Positions 1 through 12,900 of a stretch of DNA of 64,000 nt are shown here, piece after piece. The translations under genes and the position numbers were made by a program. How positions within the stretch are numbered: position 1 is the first letter of the stretch; the number at the start of each line of letters is the position of its first letter. Below the pieces are notes generated by a model, which saw only the letters and a list, made by a program, of their open reading frames with translations, did no database searches and was not told the DNA's origin. The DNA comes from Colias croceus (taxonomy: Eukaryota; Arthropoda; Insecta; Lepidoptera; Pieridae), in the NCBI RefSeq assembly GCF_905220415.1, contig NC_059552.1, forward strand, positions 635,001 through 699,000, read 5' to 3'.

Positions 1-37
1 GATTGAGTGTAATGTGTGTGTATGGTGTATGGTACAG

Positions 38-1746
38 GCGATGGAGCTGCTGGTGGCGGGCGTGATGCAGTCGGCGGGCGCGGCGCTGTCGCCGGGCGAG
101 GCGCTGCGGCGCGTGATGGAGGCGGTGGCGGGCGGCCTGCTGCTGGAGCACGGGCCCGGCCTGCGCGACCCCTGCGAGAAGGAGCTCGTGGTGAGTGCAC
201 GTGATGCAGTCGGCGGGCGCGGCGCTGTCGCCGGGCGAGGCGCTGCGGCGCGTGATGGAGGCGGTGGCGGGCGGCCTGCTGCTGGAGCACGGGCCCGGCC
301 TGCGCGACCCCTGCGAGAAGGAGCTCGTGGTGAGTGCACGTGATGCAGTCGGCGGGCGCGGCGCTGTCGCCGGGCGAGGCGCTGCGGCGCGTGATGGAGG
401 CGGTGGCGGGCGGCCTGCTGCTGGAGCACGGGCCCGGCCTGCGCGACCCCTGCGAGAAGGAGCTCGTGGTGAGTGCACACACGGAGACCAACAACACCAG
501 CAAAATATCACGAGAAAACGGATAATGACAAGTTTGCAAATTCGAACTGTTGACAAAGCCAGATACACCAAAAAAAAAAACAGGAAAACTGTATTTTTAA
601 CCATTTTTTTAGCTTCATCTCTGTGTTTGTACCTTAGCCTCCTTGAACTGGATTTTGACGCACTTTAAACTGGACAGATTTGATTCAAATTTTGTAGGAT
701 CGATGACGATTCAATAATTTCATGAAATTAGGCGTGTTTCTTTGTTTTAATTATATTTATGATTTGTGCAGGACGCGGTGGGCAACTTGGCGCCGCAGCA
801 GCGTGAAGACCTCACGGCGTCAGCGCAGCAGTTCCTGCGACAGATCGCCTTCCGTCAGATTCACAAGGTATGCACTACCATTACTTTATTTAATCAACAA
901 GTATTTTTTCATGTAAAAAGATGTATTAAACAAAATATCGTTTTTGAAAAACACGTCTAAAATAATATTTTGACGGTAAAACGTGGAAAAAACTAAATAT
1001 TGTTTTTTGATACAGGTTCTGGACATGCAGCCGCTGCCGAAGCTGAAGGCGGGCGCGGGCTGGAAGTTCCCGCGCAAGCGCAGGCGCTCCAACACCGACA
1101 ACGATCACGACACGCCCAACGGTACTCACACCATTATACAATTGATTTATCTATAACTAGCGGTCCGCCCCGGCTTCGCCCGTGGTACATGTTTACGTTT
1201 TCTCTACATAAGAACCATCCTCGTACTTCAAGGAATATAATAAAAAAAGAATTATCGAAATCGGTTCAGCCGTTCTCGAGTTATGGAATTACAACGAAAA
1301 GTGGCATTGATTTTTATATATTAGATTATTATTATTCACTTCACTTTTTGAAGTGAAACTTCTTTATCGGGGTTGGAAAAAAATTTACTGTAACATAAAA
1401 AAAAAAAAACATTTTTTCGTTACGCGTGACATTTTTCCGTTACGCGCCATCTTTTTCTTATCCCTACCACGCGTGACCCGACGTATTTTTGTAAAGTTGA
1501 ATATGGTAAATTATTATATTTAAAAAATAAGGTCATAAAGAAGTTTCACTTCTTACGTGTGTACACGCACGCACACATTTTTATTTTAATAACTATATTA
1601 TAACTGCTGCCATTTAATATCAATTAACATGTGTATGTTTATTGAATAAAAAATATTAATTTCTTTAATAATTGTTTTCAGGCGAAGGCAAAATTGTGAA
1701 AACGGAGGACAAAGTGGAGGCGGAGAGTTCATCCGCCAAGAAGTGA
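38..1746 (+). CDS. Zfr: Zinc finger RNA-binding protein (ZFR / Zn72D family), C-terminal exons only
   Basis: Four exons, 38-190, 772-867, 1016-1121 and 1682-1746, join in phase into 420 nt (139 codons plus TGA). The 5' part of the gene lies outside the window. The residues are the end of a DZF domain: AMELL, then EALRRVMEAVAGGLLLEHGP, GLRDPCEKELV, QQREDLTASAQQFLRQIAFR, QIHKVLDMQPLPKLK. These match the ends of the ZFR and ILF2/ILF3 families, with ZFR closest in the LRDPCEK and FRQIHK stretches. A basic KRRR tail, a likely nuclear localisation signal, and an acidic Ser/Lys end follow. Family members bind double-stranded and structured RNA in the nucleus; in Drosophila the homologue acts in splicing and RNA editing. 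Every junction is GT-AG. The first exon sits in a tandem triplication (separate entry), and only its first donor, at 191, keeps frame. The next gene, CRAL-TRIO, is convergent. Confidence 0.85.
62..478 (+). repeat. Three tandem 139-bp copies of a ZFR coding exon with its splice donor
   Basis: Copies lie at 62-200, 201-339 and 340-478 and look identical base for base. Each holds the last 129 bases of the DZF-encoding exon plus the first bases of the intron (GTGAGTGCAC). The 3' splice acceptor and the first 24 exon bases (38-61) are present only once. Because 139 is not a multiple of three, reading through the first donor shifts the frame. Splicing from the first donor to 772 restores DAVGNLAPQQ in frame, so copies 2 and 3 should be intronic with decoy donors at 330 and 469. 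A recent duplication and an assembly artefact both fit. Confidence 0.95.
1157..1325 (-). mobile_element. Helitron-like non-autonomous element
   Basis: Read on the minus strand it starts TC (1325) and ends in a GC-rich hairpin followed by CTAG (1157-1160) and a host T. It shares the module GGGCGAAGCCGGGGCGGACC with the element ending at 27157. It lies in the last ZFR intron. Confidence 0.6.
1350..1553. mobile_element. MITE with inverted AGAAGTGAAACTTC-type ends
   Basis: The left end reads GAAGTGAAACTTCTTTA and the right end TAAAGAAGTTTCACTTC, an inverted repeat of about 17 bp. Each end is also partly self-palindromic. The interior repeats CGTTACGCG motifs. Related copies occur at 47513-47661 and 52363-52541, with a piece at 27188-27285. 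Confidence 0.55.
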
Positions 1747-2870
1747 GCGTCGGTACACTGCGGAGTTTCATTATATTTTATTATTATCCACCCACAATCA
1801 AGAGTTACACCAGTATCGGCTCAGCACCTCCTCGCATCTGGTGTTAGATTCCTTAAAATTATATTATTTTATTATATTTTGTGACGATCTTGTGTCGTGT
1901 AATAATTGACTGACTCTGATATTTACATAGATGTAATCCATCTCTCGATTATTGAACGTTTTCTGTAAATAAAATCTTTCAACTTGAATGCTTTTGAGTA
2001 TATTGAAAAAAAATATTAATGAAGTATCTCTAAGATATTTTTAGTCTCAAACAACAGATAGATTTAGTGTAACTATATTTTGTGAGCGCATACTTTATTG
2101 TCACATCGGTTAAATATTTTTGTGGCATCGATCGATCTGTCCAGTACTAGCGTGGTTAGATAGGCTTGCGTCGCCTTTGAGAGCGAACAGTTAATAACAT
2201 ATGCAATAATTATAATAATAACCGGACCCCTTCCTTACTAGTTAACCAAAAACTGGCTTTTCGAAGCCGACTCTTGGTATATTGTTTGTTTATAAAGAGA
2301 TCGCTCCCACAGACGACGCCGTAATGTAGCACTAGGCTATAATATTCTAATAATTATTTAGTATTAGTTTATATAATATATTATATGAATTGACAGGGAG
2401 ACGCGCCGGTCATTAGAGTGGTCTTAAGTCGGATAGATAAGGTTTTATTTTTAGGATCGCAGTATTTTGACTTGTAAAGTTAGTTCCTTTACCGATTGCG
2501 CAGTCGCAGTCGATTTGTGTTTACATCAGTCAGTTCGGCTGTACGAGAAGCCTTGTACGTGAAATTCATAGTTATAGATATTAGATTTTTTTATTAAATC
2601 AAATACTAGGTATTTTGGAAATACATTTATTTATATGTTCTAAATACTTGAATCCGTTTGAGAATATCGTGGTATTCAATAAATAATAGAAATAAACAGC
2701 GTGTGATGTTATTTGTTTTAGAAGTTCAGTTTTCAGTCTAGTTTCACTAGCTTATTTAAAATTGAATCTACTCGAAGATTTTATTTTAATATATTTTAAG
2801 AAAGAAATTCTTTTGTAACGTACTGTACTTTGAATATTAATGTCAATAAAGAAAATTATGTAAATTGTTG
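1747..2870 (+). other. Probable 3' UTR of the ZFR gene
   Basis: This stretch after the stop has no open coding frame. Poly(A) signals AATAAA occur at 1968-1973 and 2845-2850; the second is followed by a TG/T-rich stretch. Two alternative ends are plausible, and which one is used cannot be told from sequence. Confidence 0.5.
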
Positions 2871-2934
2871 TTTCATTTTACAACCAACCTCCTTATTTTT
2901 ATCAACATAATATTATCATGTCCTATTTTTTTCA

Positions 2935-3153
2935 TCAATACTTATATTATAAATGCGAAAGTAACTCTGTGTCTGTTACTCAATCACGCCTAAACTACTG
3001 AACCAATTTTCAAGAAATTTGGTATGGAGATATTTTGATACTCGAGAAAGGACATAGGCTACTTTTTATCCCGGGAAAATGACGCAATCCCGGAAATCCC
3101 ACGGGAACGGGTACTATGCGGGTTTTTCTTCGACTGCGCGGGCGGAAACCTAG
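2935..3153 (+). mobile_element. Helitron-like non-autonomous element
   Basis: Starts TC after A and ends GCGCGGGCGGAAACCTAG before T. It shares the line CTACTTTTTATCCCGGGAAA with the element at 6286-6526. A short deletion has removed one arm of the 3' hairpin. Confidence 0.65.
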
Positions 3154-3689
3154 TATCAATACTATATATATATATGAGTATATACCTAGTATGAATATAA
3201 CCTAATTCTGTTACATTTTTTTATATTTTAATGTAGTATTAAAAAAAGAACAGAATTAGTATCAACGCACATCGTTATTGTCTGTGCAATATTTTTTTTA
3301 TGATTTTTATGATATAATCAAAGATTTTACTCTGAAATGCTCAATACATAATTTCTCGTTCTCGCAGTGACCTTTGGTCGAATGACGTGTTCCTCGTTTA
3401 TTACGGCACCCCGTGTTACCTTGCGAACCCGTCATGCCCCCTTTCCCTATTTATTCTTTCTTCGTAGTTATTATATAGTTATAAAAAAATATCGTATGTA
3501 ATTTGTGTCATTGTGAAAACATATGCATAAATTTTTATATGCACTATACTGTCTACTAGCTGATACTCGTGGCACGTGGCTTTGTGACTTGTGTACATTG
3601 AGATTTCTATATGCCACGCATAAGAAGTGAGGTCCCATGTCCCCTAATGGGGTAAGGGGCAGATGCATTCATTATACATATGTTTCACT

Positions 3690-3850
3690 GATCGATTTTC
3701 TTTAGGGACAAGTAGGTGATCAGCCTTCTGTGTCCCGCCAGACCGATAATTTTTTTTCTTCGTCTCCACCGGGAATCGAACCCAGGACCTCTCGGTGTTA
3801 CGCTCACGCGTCAACCACTGTACCAAGAAGGCGGTCACCTGAGTTACCTA
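3690..3850 (-). mobile_element. tRNA-derived SINE, minus strand
   Basis: On the minus strand there is an A-box-like TGGTACAGTGG (3815-3825) and a B-box GGTTCGATTCC (3772-3782), the spacing of a tRNA-type pol III promoter. A non-tRNA tail with the GATCACCTACTTGTCCCTAA stretch follows, as in other moth SINEs. It cannot fold as a full tRNA. Confidence 0.7.
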
Positions 3851-4302
3851 CCTATTGGCTATTATTTATTTCATAGTAAATATAAGGCAAGTTATTGAAA
3901 ATTCCATCAAACACAACAGTCCATTTGATTCAGAAATATTCAATTGATGAAGGAAATAATGTGCGTACCTAATAAAAATATTATGATATTATATAACAAA
4001 ACAGCCATCTTAATTTTGTTTATAATATGTTGTATTTTAAATTAATGTTCACATGTTCAAACGACTACAATAATTAAGTAAGTACATTAATAAAGTATTA
4101 AATATAATAATATGAACGTCATCCTAATGACTGCAAAAAACAACGATGTCACCGCCAAGGATGTAAAATAAAAAACATGTTATAATAAATTACACACTTT
4201 ATTAAAAGCTAAATCACATTTACCGCGAACAAAAACACGTAAACACAAAAACATTATTGTACAATTTTATTAAATTGCAGGATGTAGGTACTGTAAGGAA
4301 AT

Positions 4303-7300
4303 CTAATCAACACTCAGTAGTCGAAAACTGCCGGGCATTCCCGCGTAGTCCTCATTGAAGCTGGACTTTTGCCGCAGGTTTTCATCGGTTCCTCCTTCGT
4401 TAATGTCACGCAAATATTCCATGTTGTCCTTAGAACTCAATGCCTCAATCCAATCCTCTATAAAACAAAATAATTTAATGAGACTAATTTGTATTACAAA
4501 AAATAATTATGGAAGCAGGTACGCCTGAAGGTACGTCATATACCAAGTACAAAGTTTTAATAAAATTTTATAAAGAAGGCGATTTGGAAAAAAAAATACG
4601 TTTACATACCTAATTAAAAATGATAATTAGCTTCAAACTTTGATATTAAAGAATACGTAAGTTTCACATTTGAAGATTAGAATTAGGTACGTTTGAGTCT
4701 TGTTCAAGTCGTGTCCCGTTGTGGGGTGCATAATGCTTATAGATATTTAAATATTTATTAACTATATTTTCTAATATTTATCACCGATTATTTTATACGG
4801 AAGTGTGGGTCATTAATTAACCTTCATTGTCTTGCCAGACAGACAATTATTTTTAGTTTAGACCGAATTGAATGAAGGGCCATAATATTTTTAACACGTG
4901 GCCATTAGGCCAATGGGCGGTATTAAGCTATGAGAGGTGGAGGTTAAAACTTTTGATTGTTCCTTCTACGTATCTAAAAGAAATTTAAATTATCACATAC
5001 AAAATTAACATCAGAAATCACTTTTAAAAACTTAAATTGTAAACTAAATAAGTAAAAACTAAGTAGGTACATGACTGTTTTCCGCTATTTTGAAAATTGA
5101 TTAGGTGATTATGCATAAAGATTAAAGTGCATGTTGGTAATTTACTTGCACTCTTAGGTCTTGCTTACAAAAGATCATGTTAATTACCTAGGTACTCGTT
5201 AATAATGTTTTCCACTACGGCTATAAAGTCGCAACACTGTAACCTGCATATACCCATGTCAATCATTGTTAAAATAATAGTTACCTACCTTGGATTTCTT
5301 TAGCAGATTTCTGATCTCCGCCGGCATCTGAAGGCAGGTATTCCTTGCCCAGGATCTTGACCAGCGCGTCACTGTCGGGATAGTGGTGCAGACGAGATAT
5401 CAACTTGGGCTTTAATATTTGCTTCAAAATTCCAATAAAGCTCTCCACTAGTTTCGAAGGTGAAATAACGTGAATACCTTTTATTCGGAAGCTGTAACAA
5501 TCCTGAAAATAAAGCGAATGTATAGGTATTTTGTATAGTTACAAGTAGAACAATATCAACAACTTTATACATCTTGTAAGTTGTACAACTAGTTTTTCAT
5601 TTCAACTTGAGGTAAATGATAATACAAATTAAATAATAATAAACATAGTGCATTGTAGAATACTGCTTTGATATAATCATTAAAACAGTATTGTACAATG
5701 CAAGTTGTTTTTAATAAAGGCAATTAACTCACAATAAAAATAGAATACGCTTGTCGAAATTCCATTAAATTAAAGGAAGTTAAAAAATCTGCCATATTGG
5801 CCTGTCTCATGTCCAGGATGTATTGAATATTGCCAACAACATCAAATCTTCGTAAGGAATCCACTATCTGAAAAAAAAAATGATTTTATTTAACTATGTT
5901 AATGAACTCGTTTATGATTATTTTGAATTCAATTTGCACTTAGTACTTAGTTTTGAACATAACAAAAAAAATAATTATAAATGCGCAAGAGAATATTTAA
6001 AACCAAATTATGTTATTTTATTTGTTTCATTTTTTATTACTTATCTCTTATCTATATAGAATTATTAACTACCTATACACAGTTTTTCTAGTATTGCAGC
6101 TGGTTAATCATTTTATAGACATGTATGTGTGCAAGTTACTTATAAGTATGCGAGTAATTAAATAGACTTGGGTATGTTATTCGTAGAATAATTATAATTG
6201 GTGATGTTTATGTGACATTCGGTGTCCTAAAGGGATGATACGATTTCGTTAGTGTTCCTTTCACCTATAGATATGTCTGTCCATATCCATACTAATATTA
6301 TAAATGCGAAAGTAACTCTGTCTGTCTGTCTGTCTGTTACTCAATCACGCCTAAACTACTGAACCAATTGTCATGAAATTTGGTATGGAGATATTCTGAT
6401 ACCCGAGAAAGGACATAGGCTACTTTTTATCCCGGGAAAATGACGCAATCCCGGAAATCCCACGGGAGCGGGAACTATTCGGGTTTTTCTTTGACTGCGC
6501 GGGCGAAGCCGCGGGCGGAAACCTAGTAGTAAATATTTTGTAAAAAGAGATGCAGCTGGGTAGAGGCTAGAAGACATTCGGTTTTTTGCTACAAGTCATA
6601 ATGATCTCAATTTTATGTTCCAATACTATATTTTATGGTTGGGTATGTTTAGTTTTAGTAATACCCATAACACAAAGCTCTCATGACCATTAAAGATCCC
6701 TATAACCTACCTACTAATACTTTTTGCACAGTACCTATTAAAACCCGTGTTTCTCGCAATATTCATCTTCCATATCTAATCTTAACCTAGCTATTTTTAA
6801 AGTTTTATACTCATACTTACACAACATCCAAATTTGTAATGTTGCATTATTTGAGATGATTTGGTTATTGGTTTGTTAAAGGAGATGTACACGATCCTGT
6901 GGTGTTCCTTGGTGAGAACTGGCATGATGGCAAGAGACCTGCAAATTTTCATTGTTAGACCTAACTAACATTAAGTTTATTGTTATTTTTTGTATAGTCT
7001 AGTTTGATTTTTTTGTTGTTACAGGAATAGGAGTTAGGAAAAGTTATATGTTATAAATCTGAATTTTAAATTAGAGCTCAATAAATTCAGTAGATTTTTT
7101 ATGAAAAACCAAAAACATCGTCACGTTTCACGGTTTTGGAATTTATAATATTTGTAATGACGCTCACACAATATATTGCACGAATAAACAATAAACGAAG
7201 CTTAGGTAGGTAACGTATATTTTTTCAACTTTGTAAGTACACGGTAACTATGTGGTTAGAGCAATTAATAAGTTTGATCAAAGATAATATTATTATAATA

Positions 7301-10300
7301 CTGCAACTGGCATGTGCGGTTCATTAGATACGAGGTACAATCATTTTAAATTTACAACAATTTGTACCTTCATTGCAGCTGGATTAGATTGTGGAATTAA
7401 AAATATATTGGCAATATATATTTTACAATACCTAAGTACTTATATGGGAGTTGATCAAAATAAAATCATAAGATTATTCAAGGTTGCTACGTAATACGTT
7501 GCTCAGAGAAATGTTTTTAGGATTATAGAGGTATTTTTATATAAAAAGTACGAATAAAATATGCTTATAATTATTATCTTTTCGTATAATTTAAATATTA
7601 TTATTAGCGAAATATAAATATTTTTGTAAAAATTATTGAGTAACCTTGTAAAGATATTATAATATGTACAAATTATAATGTGCAAGACTTACAAAAAAAA
7701 AAGATATAGGTAGGTATCTTAAATCGCGGTTTTACCCGCATTGCTACGCTAAAATTTCGTAGCGTTATTATAATATATACCTATAGCCTATGTGTTAATC
7801 CATCTATGTGTGTGCCAAATTTAATGAAAATCGGTTCAGCAAACAAACATACAATTTTTGGCATTTACCTATAATATTAGTACCTACTACCTAGGATATC
7901 TACTCCTTTAGGTAACTACTCGTGCAACGAACCATTTTTTTTTCTGTCAACTTTAAACTTACCCAATATCATGTATTTCAGCATAATCTGTTCTAATGTC
8001 TTTTAAATTGAAGAAATGTGGCCATAATGTTCTCATAGTGCAGGCCTTGTCGATGACTCTCTTGGCGCGTTCGATGGACCCCTTGCTCGCTACTATGTTC
8101 GCTTCGATGTATGTGTCGGCTGTAGAAGCAAACACAATCGATAAAATATGAATATCTAGTATTATTTTTCTGTGATCTATAGTATAATACTTAAGCCAAT
8201 GGTAGGTATGTATTATGGAATGTGACAAAGAAAAAAATTACCTGAGCTGCTCAGGTCAATCATACATCTCCGACCACTTTTTTATTAGTCAGAGATTATT
8301 GTAATAATCACGTGTTAAATTCGATTCGATTTTATAACCATAATACAATCAGCTAGTAGCTACGGCCTACATAATAATGATGTATTTATTGCAGATTTAT
8401 TGTAATTTGTAATTAATTAAACGCATAAAACTAGTTAAATACTTTTATATAATATTTCCAGCTTTGTTTCCTCGATCGAAATGCAAATATTCCGTAGTTT
8501 AATTTTGCATTTTTATCTTACAATGATAGGCATAATATAATCTTTTCCGGTAGGTACATAACTACTATATTTATCTATTTAATTTTGTTTTTTTTTTGAC
8601 TACCTAACCATTTCGTTAAGAATGGTGTGATGCATTGATTTTTTGACTTTTTAATATTCTAATATGTTAAGTAGTTAGTTAATACTTTGTTAGTTAGTCC
8701 TTTCACCAACTTGTAAATCACTACTTACATACTTATATACATACTTATAATAAATCTGTAGAAGGGTCAATTCTGTACATTGAAAATATTGAAAAAATAA
8801 ATAGCAGGGGGTGTTACTGGATCGATACCAAACCCAAATATGTGATTAAAAAATTTTTTGTCTGTCTGTCTGTCTGTCTGTCTGTATGTGAAGGCATCAC
8901 GTGAAAACTAACGGTTCGATTTCGATGAAACTTGGTATAATTATACCTTATTATCCTGGGCATAAAATAGGATACTTTTTATCCCGGAAAAATACGTAGA
9001 AAAAAATAAATCTTAATTTTTCCGCGCGGACGGAGTCGCGGGCGGAAGCTAGTGATTAATATTATTATCATCTCGATAACCACCAATTCCAACAACGGGT
9101 CAACGGGGTTTATAAAAAATAATTGAATAAAGTCATTAAATGTACGTTAAATCATATATTATAGGGTGACCCGCATTTATTGTCAAAGGAACTTGCCTTT
9201 TGTTTAGCTTACCTAATGATTACGTTAACACGATTTACATTTTGATATGTACATTTACATCTAAGTATAGCATCTCGCTGGCATCAGCTTTTGCAAAAGT
9301 ATAAGTTCCAATTTCCATTGAGCATTTCATTTATACGGGATACCTCATATTATCATAGTTTTGTTTTATTAGCGGGACACCCTGATATAATAAACGCAAA
9401 AGTGTGTCTGTCTGTTTGTCTTCCTGTCATGTCGCAATGGAGTGATTTTATGATTTTTGAGTTTGGAAATTTAGGAGAGTGGAGAGTGGTAATTAACAAC
9501 TTTTGATCGGAAAACATCTGATTCCCATTCCCAACGACAACAAAAATAAAAATAAACAAGATTATTACTATAATCGCTTGAATTGAACTGGTTAACTCAT
9601 CAAGCTAGTTCGGAATAATTCTGTGATAATCTATAGGTACTATAATATTATAAAGCTGAAGAGTTTGTTTGTTTGTTTGAACGCGCTAATCTCGGGAACT
9701 ACTGATCCAATTTGAAAAATTCTTTTGGTGTTAGAAAGTTCGTTTATCGAGGAAGGCTATTGTATATCATCACGCTAATGACCACCAGGAGTCGATCACT
9801 GCTGGTAAAACCGTAGAGCACAGCTAGTTAGAAATAAAATTTTACTCGAAGGCCGTAATACGCGTAGGAACCTACGTATTAAAGTAATTAATATATATTA
9901 GGTATCACCGGTTATTCGACGAATCTATCATTTGAATATTTATGAAGAAATTCTCGTTTACTTTAGAATCTGAATAAGATAAATCTTGTTAAAAACCGGA
10001 TAGTTAACGAGTATACAACTAATTAATTAACAATCCTTGTCAATTTGTTATTGATTTCGATTTTTTCCGATTTCGAAAATGAGAAGGTCCTAATTGTTTC
10101 ACTAGTACCTACCTAAATTAGTCAATTGTTTTCATTAACTGCAAAAATAGGGAGAAATTATAGTTTAATTACGGTTATAATAATCTCAATTGAAAACCTA
10201 TAAAGTACCTACTGCAAGTACCTATGCTTGGTGGTACCTAAAATTGCATTAGGAATTACTTATTTGTAGCAAGGTAGAGCGACGATATACGCTGGGTTGC

Positions 10301-10601
10301 TGGTATTTACTAAATATAGCAAAAAGCTGAAGCATGAGCTCTATGGCGTGCCTTAGAGAGGCCTATGTCCAGCAATGGACGGAGAAAGGCTGAAGAGAGA
10401 CGAATTATTTAGACTGATAAGGTACAAACAAAACTTACTGAAATCCTTTTTCTTGAAATGCGGCTGCTGCTGAATCCACTCCTTGACCAGCTTTACCGCC
10501 TGCTCCATTTCACCCGGTTTGCCCAAGTTAATCTCCTTGCGGACCTTATCCAGCGTGTTTGGATACACTTGTAACAATTTGGTCTTCTGTCCTGACTCCA
10601 T
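4303..10601 (-). CDS. CRAL-TRIO domain lipid-transfer protein (alpha-tocopherol transfer protein-like)
   Basis: Six exons on the minus strand: 10601-10439, 8119-7963, 6938-6821, 5867-5733, 5502-5289 and 4457-4303. They join to 942 nt, 313 aa plus TAG, with GT-AG junctions and consistent phase. The start is the first ATG in an open frame. A CRAL-TRIO N-terminal helical part covers about residues 25-90 (VKEWIQQQPHFKKKDFTDTY, SIERAKRVIDKACTMRTLWP). The Sec14-like lipid-binding fold follows, about 105-265, with IKGIHVISPSKL, and the C-terminus has the family signature LPSDAGG and GMPGSFRLLSVD. Such proteins carry a small hydrophobic ligand (tocopherol, retinoid, carotenoid or phosphoinositide) in the cytosol; the ligand here cannot be named. 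Length is normal for insect members. AATAAA on the minus strand at 4272-4267 lies just after the stop. Confidence 0.9.
6286..6526 (+). mobile_element. Helitron-like non-autonomous element, full length
   Basis: Starts TC after A, contains a (TCTG)n run, and ends with the hairpin GCGGGCGAAGCCGC then GGCGGAAACCTAG before T. It lies in intron 3 of the CRAL-TRIO gene. This is the best-preserved copy of its family here. Confidence 0.75.
7725..7890 (-). mobile_element. Degraded Helitron-like fragment
   Basis: On the minus strand it keeps the shared core around AAATTTGGCAC and CATAGGCTATAGG, and ends in GGGTAAAACCGCG. It has no clear CTAG end. It lies in CRAL-TRIO intron 2. Confidence 0.4.
8718..9052 (+). 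mobile_element. Helitron-like non-autonomous element, second family
   Basis: Same family as 24533-24795 (AATCTGTAGAAGGG, GTGTTACTGGATCGATACC, GTGAAGGCATCACGTG). It contains a (TCTG)n run and ends CGGACGGAGTCGCGGGCGG then AAGCTAG before T. The 5' limit is approximate. It lies in CRAL-TRIO intron 1. Confidence 0.65.
9630..9827 (+). mobile_element. Helitron-like non-autonomous element, third family
   Basis: Starts TC after A and includes TATTATAAAGCTGAAGAG. Ends ACCGTAGAGCACAG then CTAG before T. The 3' hairpin has decayed relative to 49765-49988. It lies in CRAL-TRIO intron 1. Confidence 0.65.
10335..10404 (+). mobile_element. 3' tail of an RTE-type LINE
   Basis: Contains GCGTGCCTTAGAGAGGCC, TATGTCCAGCAATGGACGG and AAAGGCTGAAGA, which I recognise as the conserved 3' end of a very common lepidopteran RTE-like LINE. 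It ends 35 bp before the splice donor of CRAL-TRIO exon 1 (read in the other direction). Confidence 0.6.
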
Positions 10602-12900
10602 CGTACTGCGGCGTTCGGATACAACTGCGGGTTGTTGGTAGTTATCCGATCTTATAACCAAACTGAGCTTAGACCAAAATCCATGTAGTGACCTTTATTT
10701 CTCACTGCGAAACTAAAAATGCGAGAAAAAATATATTTTTCTTTTTGATTGTAGGTCGGGAGGCCTTCAACGTCAAATATGCGGACAGATATCGTTCATC
10801 TCAATACAAAAAAGTGATTTTTTTAAACAAATAGTGTGGATATATATTGAGAGCGCAGGCGAGGAAAATTTTAATTGTAATAAATTTTAGGAGTGAACAT
10901 TATATAATATTATTATTCAGTGGAAAAATAACGTTGCAGTTAGTATATACTTATGTATAATCATTACGTAAGCATATCTACAGGTACGAATGAACAATTT
11001 AATTTCCTAGTATCTTAATTGTCAGTACTCAGTACACGTATAGGTCTTCAATTTAAATCAAATGATACGTAGGTAGGTATACCAATTATTAATAAAAAAT
11101 ATCATTTAGCTATGTATAATGTATACTATGTAGCTTGCAGAGACCAACTCCATAAAATAAGATTTCTCAATCCAGTCCGTATTTTCCTAAGATATATAAT
11201 TAATTGTGTCTTATAAAAATTAAACAAACAAAATTGAATTCTAAATGAGAATACAACCCAAAACACAATGACACATCACAAAGCCATATTATACCTACCT
11301 AATACCTAATTGTGTTTTATTATATTATGCACACTATACAATTATGTTTTTGTTTTAAATGCAATAAATGAATTACATATTAATAACATGCGTTCTTCAC
11401 GAGTATTCTTGCTCTGTGTAGACTCGCCTGTAAATGTTTAGAAAAGTTTAATACATTTTGTAGTGCATTTTCTATTCTTGTTATCTAATTTAATTGATAA
11501 AATCATAATTGAAATTTGTAAGTACTTACTTACTTAGGTACAGAAAGTTTGTTCTTCGTAACTAATGCAGTATTGCATTTCCAAAAGACTTATGTGCATC
11601 AATTTAAAAATCTAGCAATATTTAACACGTCCCAAGTAACTCGCCAAAGTAACTCAGGGCACAATAATAAAAGGGGATTCCCATAGGCACTACTACTTCA
11701 CAACTTGCAGGGATCAACAACGTTGCAAGTGCGCGCGTTATATTCACATTATCAATAATAATGCACACTTTGCGTGCAGCGTGGCTCATAGTATGGAATC
11801 ACCAAGCGGATATTAACAATGTTCTATTTGCAATTCTCTGTATGGATAAGTCGTTTGATAGCATTCCTAGCATTCACTCGCTCGAAGCTTCACTTCTACC
11901 GACTACCACTGACTAATAATGTGTAATATACTACGTACCACCTACGTACACAACTTCTACCTAGGTACGTCACAAAGCTGCACTGCGAGATTTAGGTAGG
12001 TACCTACTTGGCAAACACACAATGAAGGGATTAAAATGTTATTGGAATGAATCTGCTTTATCGTTCATAATAATAATATTAAGTTCCTTGATTCAAAGAT
12101 GTTTGTATTTAACGCAATAATTGCTTATTTGACTTAATACATACTTAATAGTGGTTAACACTTCGGTTTTCTGTACCTATATTCTACGGAATAACTAAAA
12201 ATTTCGCTGATATTCAAGATCTTTGGTATCCACCACATTTTGCATTCATAAGGAACTTTGTATCTGTACTCTTAAATTATTTATAAACTCGTGTGGTATA
12301 TACTATCTAGTTATCTACCATAAAACCAATTTGTCTATAATTATTATATAACGTGAGTCAGACTCAGGTAAATTATTAGAAATATAAACCAAAGTGAAAC
12401 CCAACAAATTAAAATAATCGCTCATTTACTTTGTAGTGACAGGTGAAGTTCAATGACTATCTGCACTAACCTACGTGATATAATTAATTCAGAAAAACTG
12501 ACTTGGTCATTGGTGCCACTTCCGCCTTCTGTAGATACATAATTTCAAAAAGTCGCAAACTTTGCGTTATGTACCTTACATGGGAAATATATACTAATAT
12601 TATAAATAGGTACCGCTTATAATAGGTATTAGCTTCACCTGTATGTTTGTATGTAACCGACTTCATGGAGTCGATTTTGACCCACTTTAAACGGGCAGAT
12701 TTCAATCTTTTCTTCACTTTTTACCTTAGCTATACAGTCTACAGACGCAAATTTTATTAGGTAAGTACCTACTCGATCCTATCTTGTAGGCACTTGTATA
12801 AAAATCGGTCAAATACTAAAACCTGTACATCTATACATATATTAAGGAGTTTGAAATAAAAATCATTTTTGTGGCAGTTTGTATATATTTAATAATATAT
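10602..12900. other. Intergenic, no gene seen
   Basis: Lies upstream of the CRAL-TRIO gene and beyond the 3' end of GLD2. AT-rich. It holds a short out-of-frame upstream ATG for CRAL-TRIO near 10680 and a small repeat piece near 12590-12720 (shared with 640-700). No supported coding region. Confidence 0.5.

Noticed and set aside
14..668. Long frames across 14-668, apparently encoding Gly/Ala/Arg-rich proteins
   Set aside because: They read the triplicated ZFR exon in wrong frames and start at GTG. The conserved DZF frame is the one in exon 38-190.
3770..3826. Possible tRNA gene on the minus strand
   Set aside because: A and B boxes are present but no cloverleaf with an acceptor stem; it is the head of a SINE.
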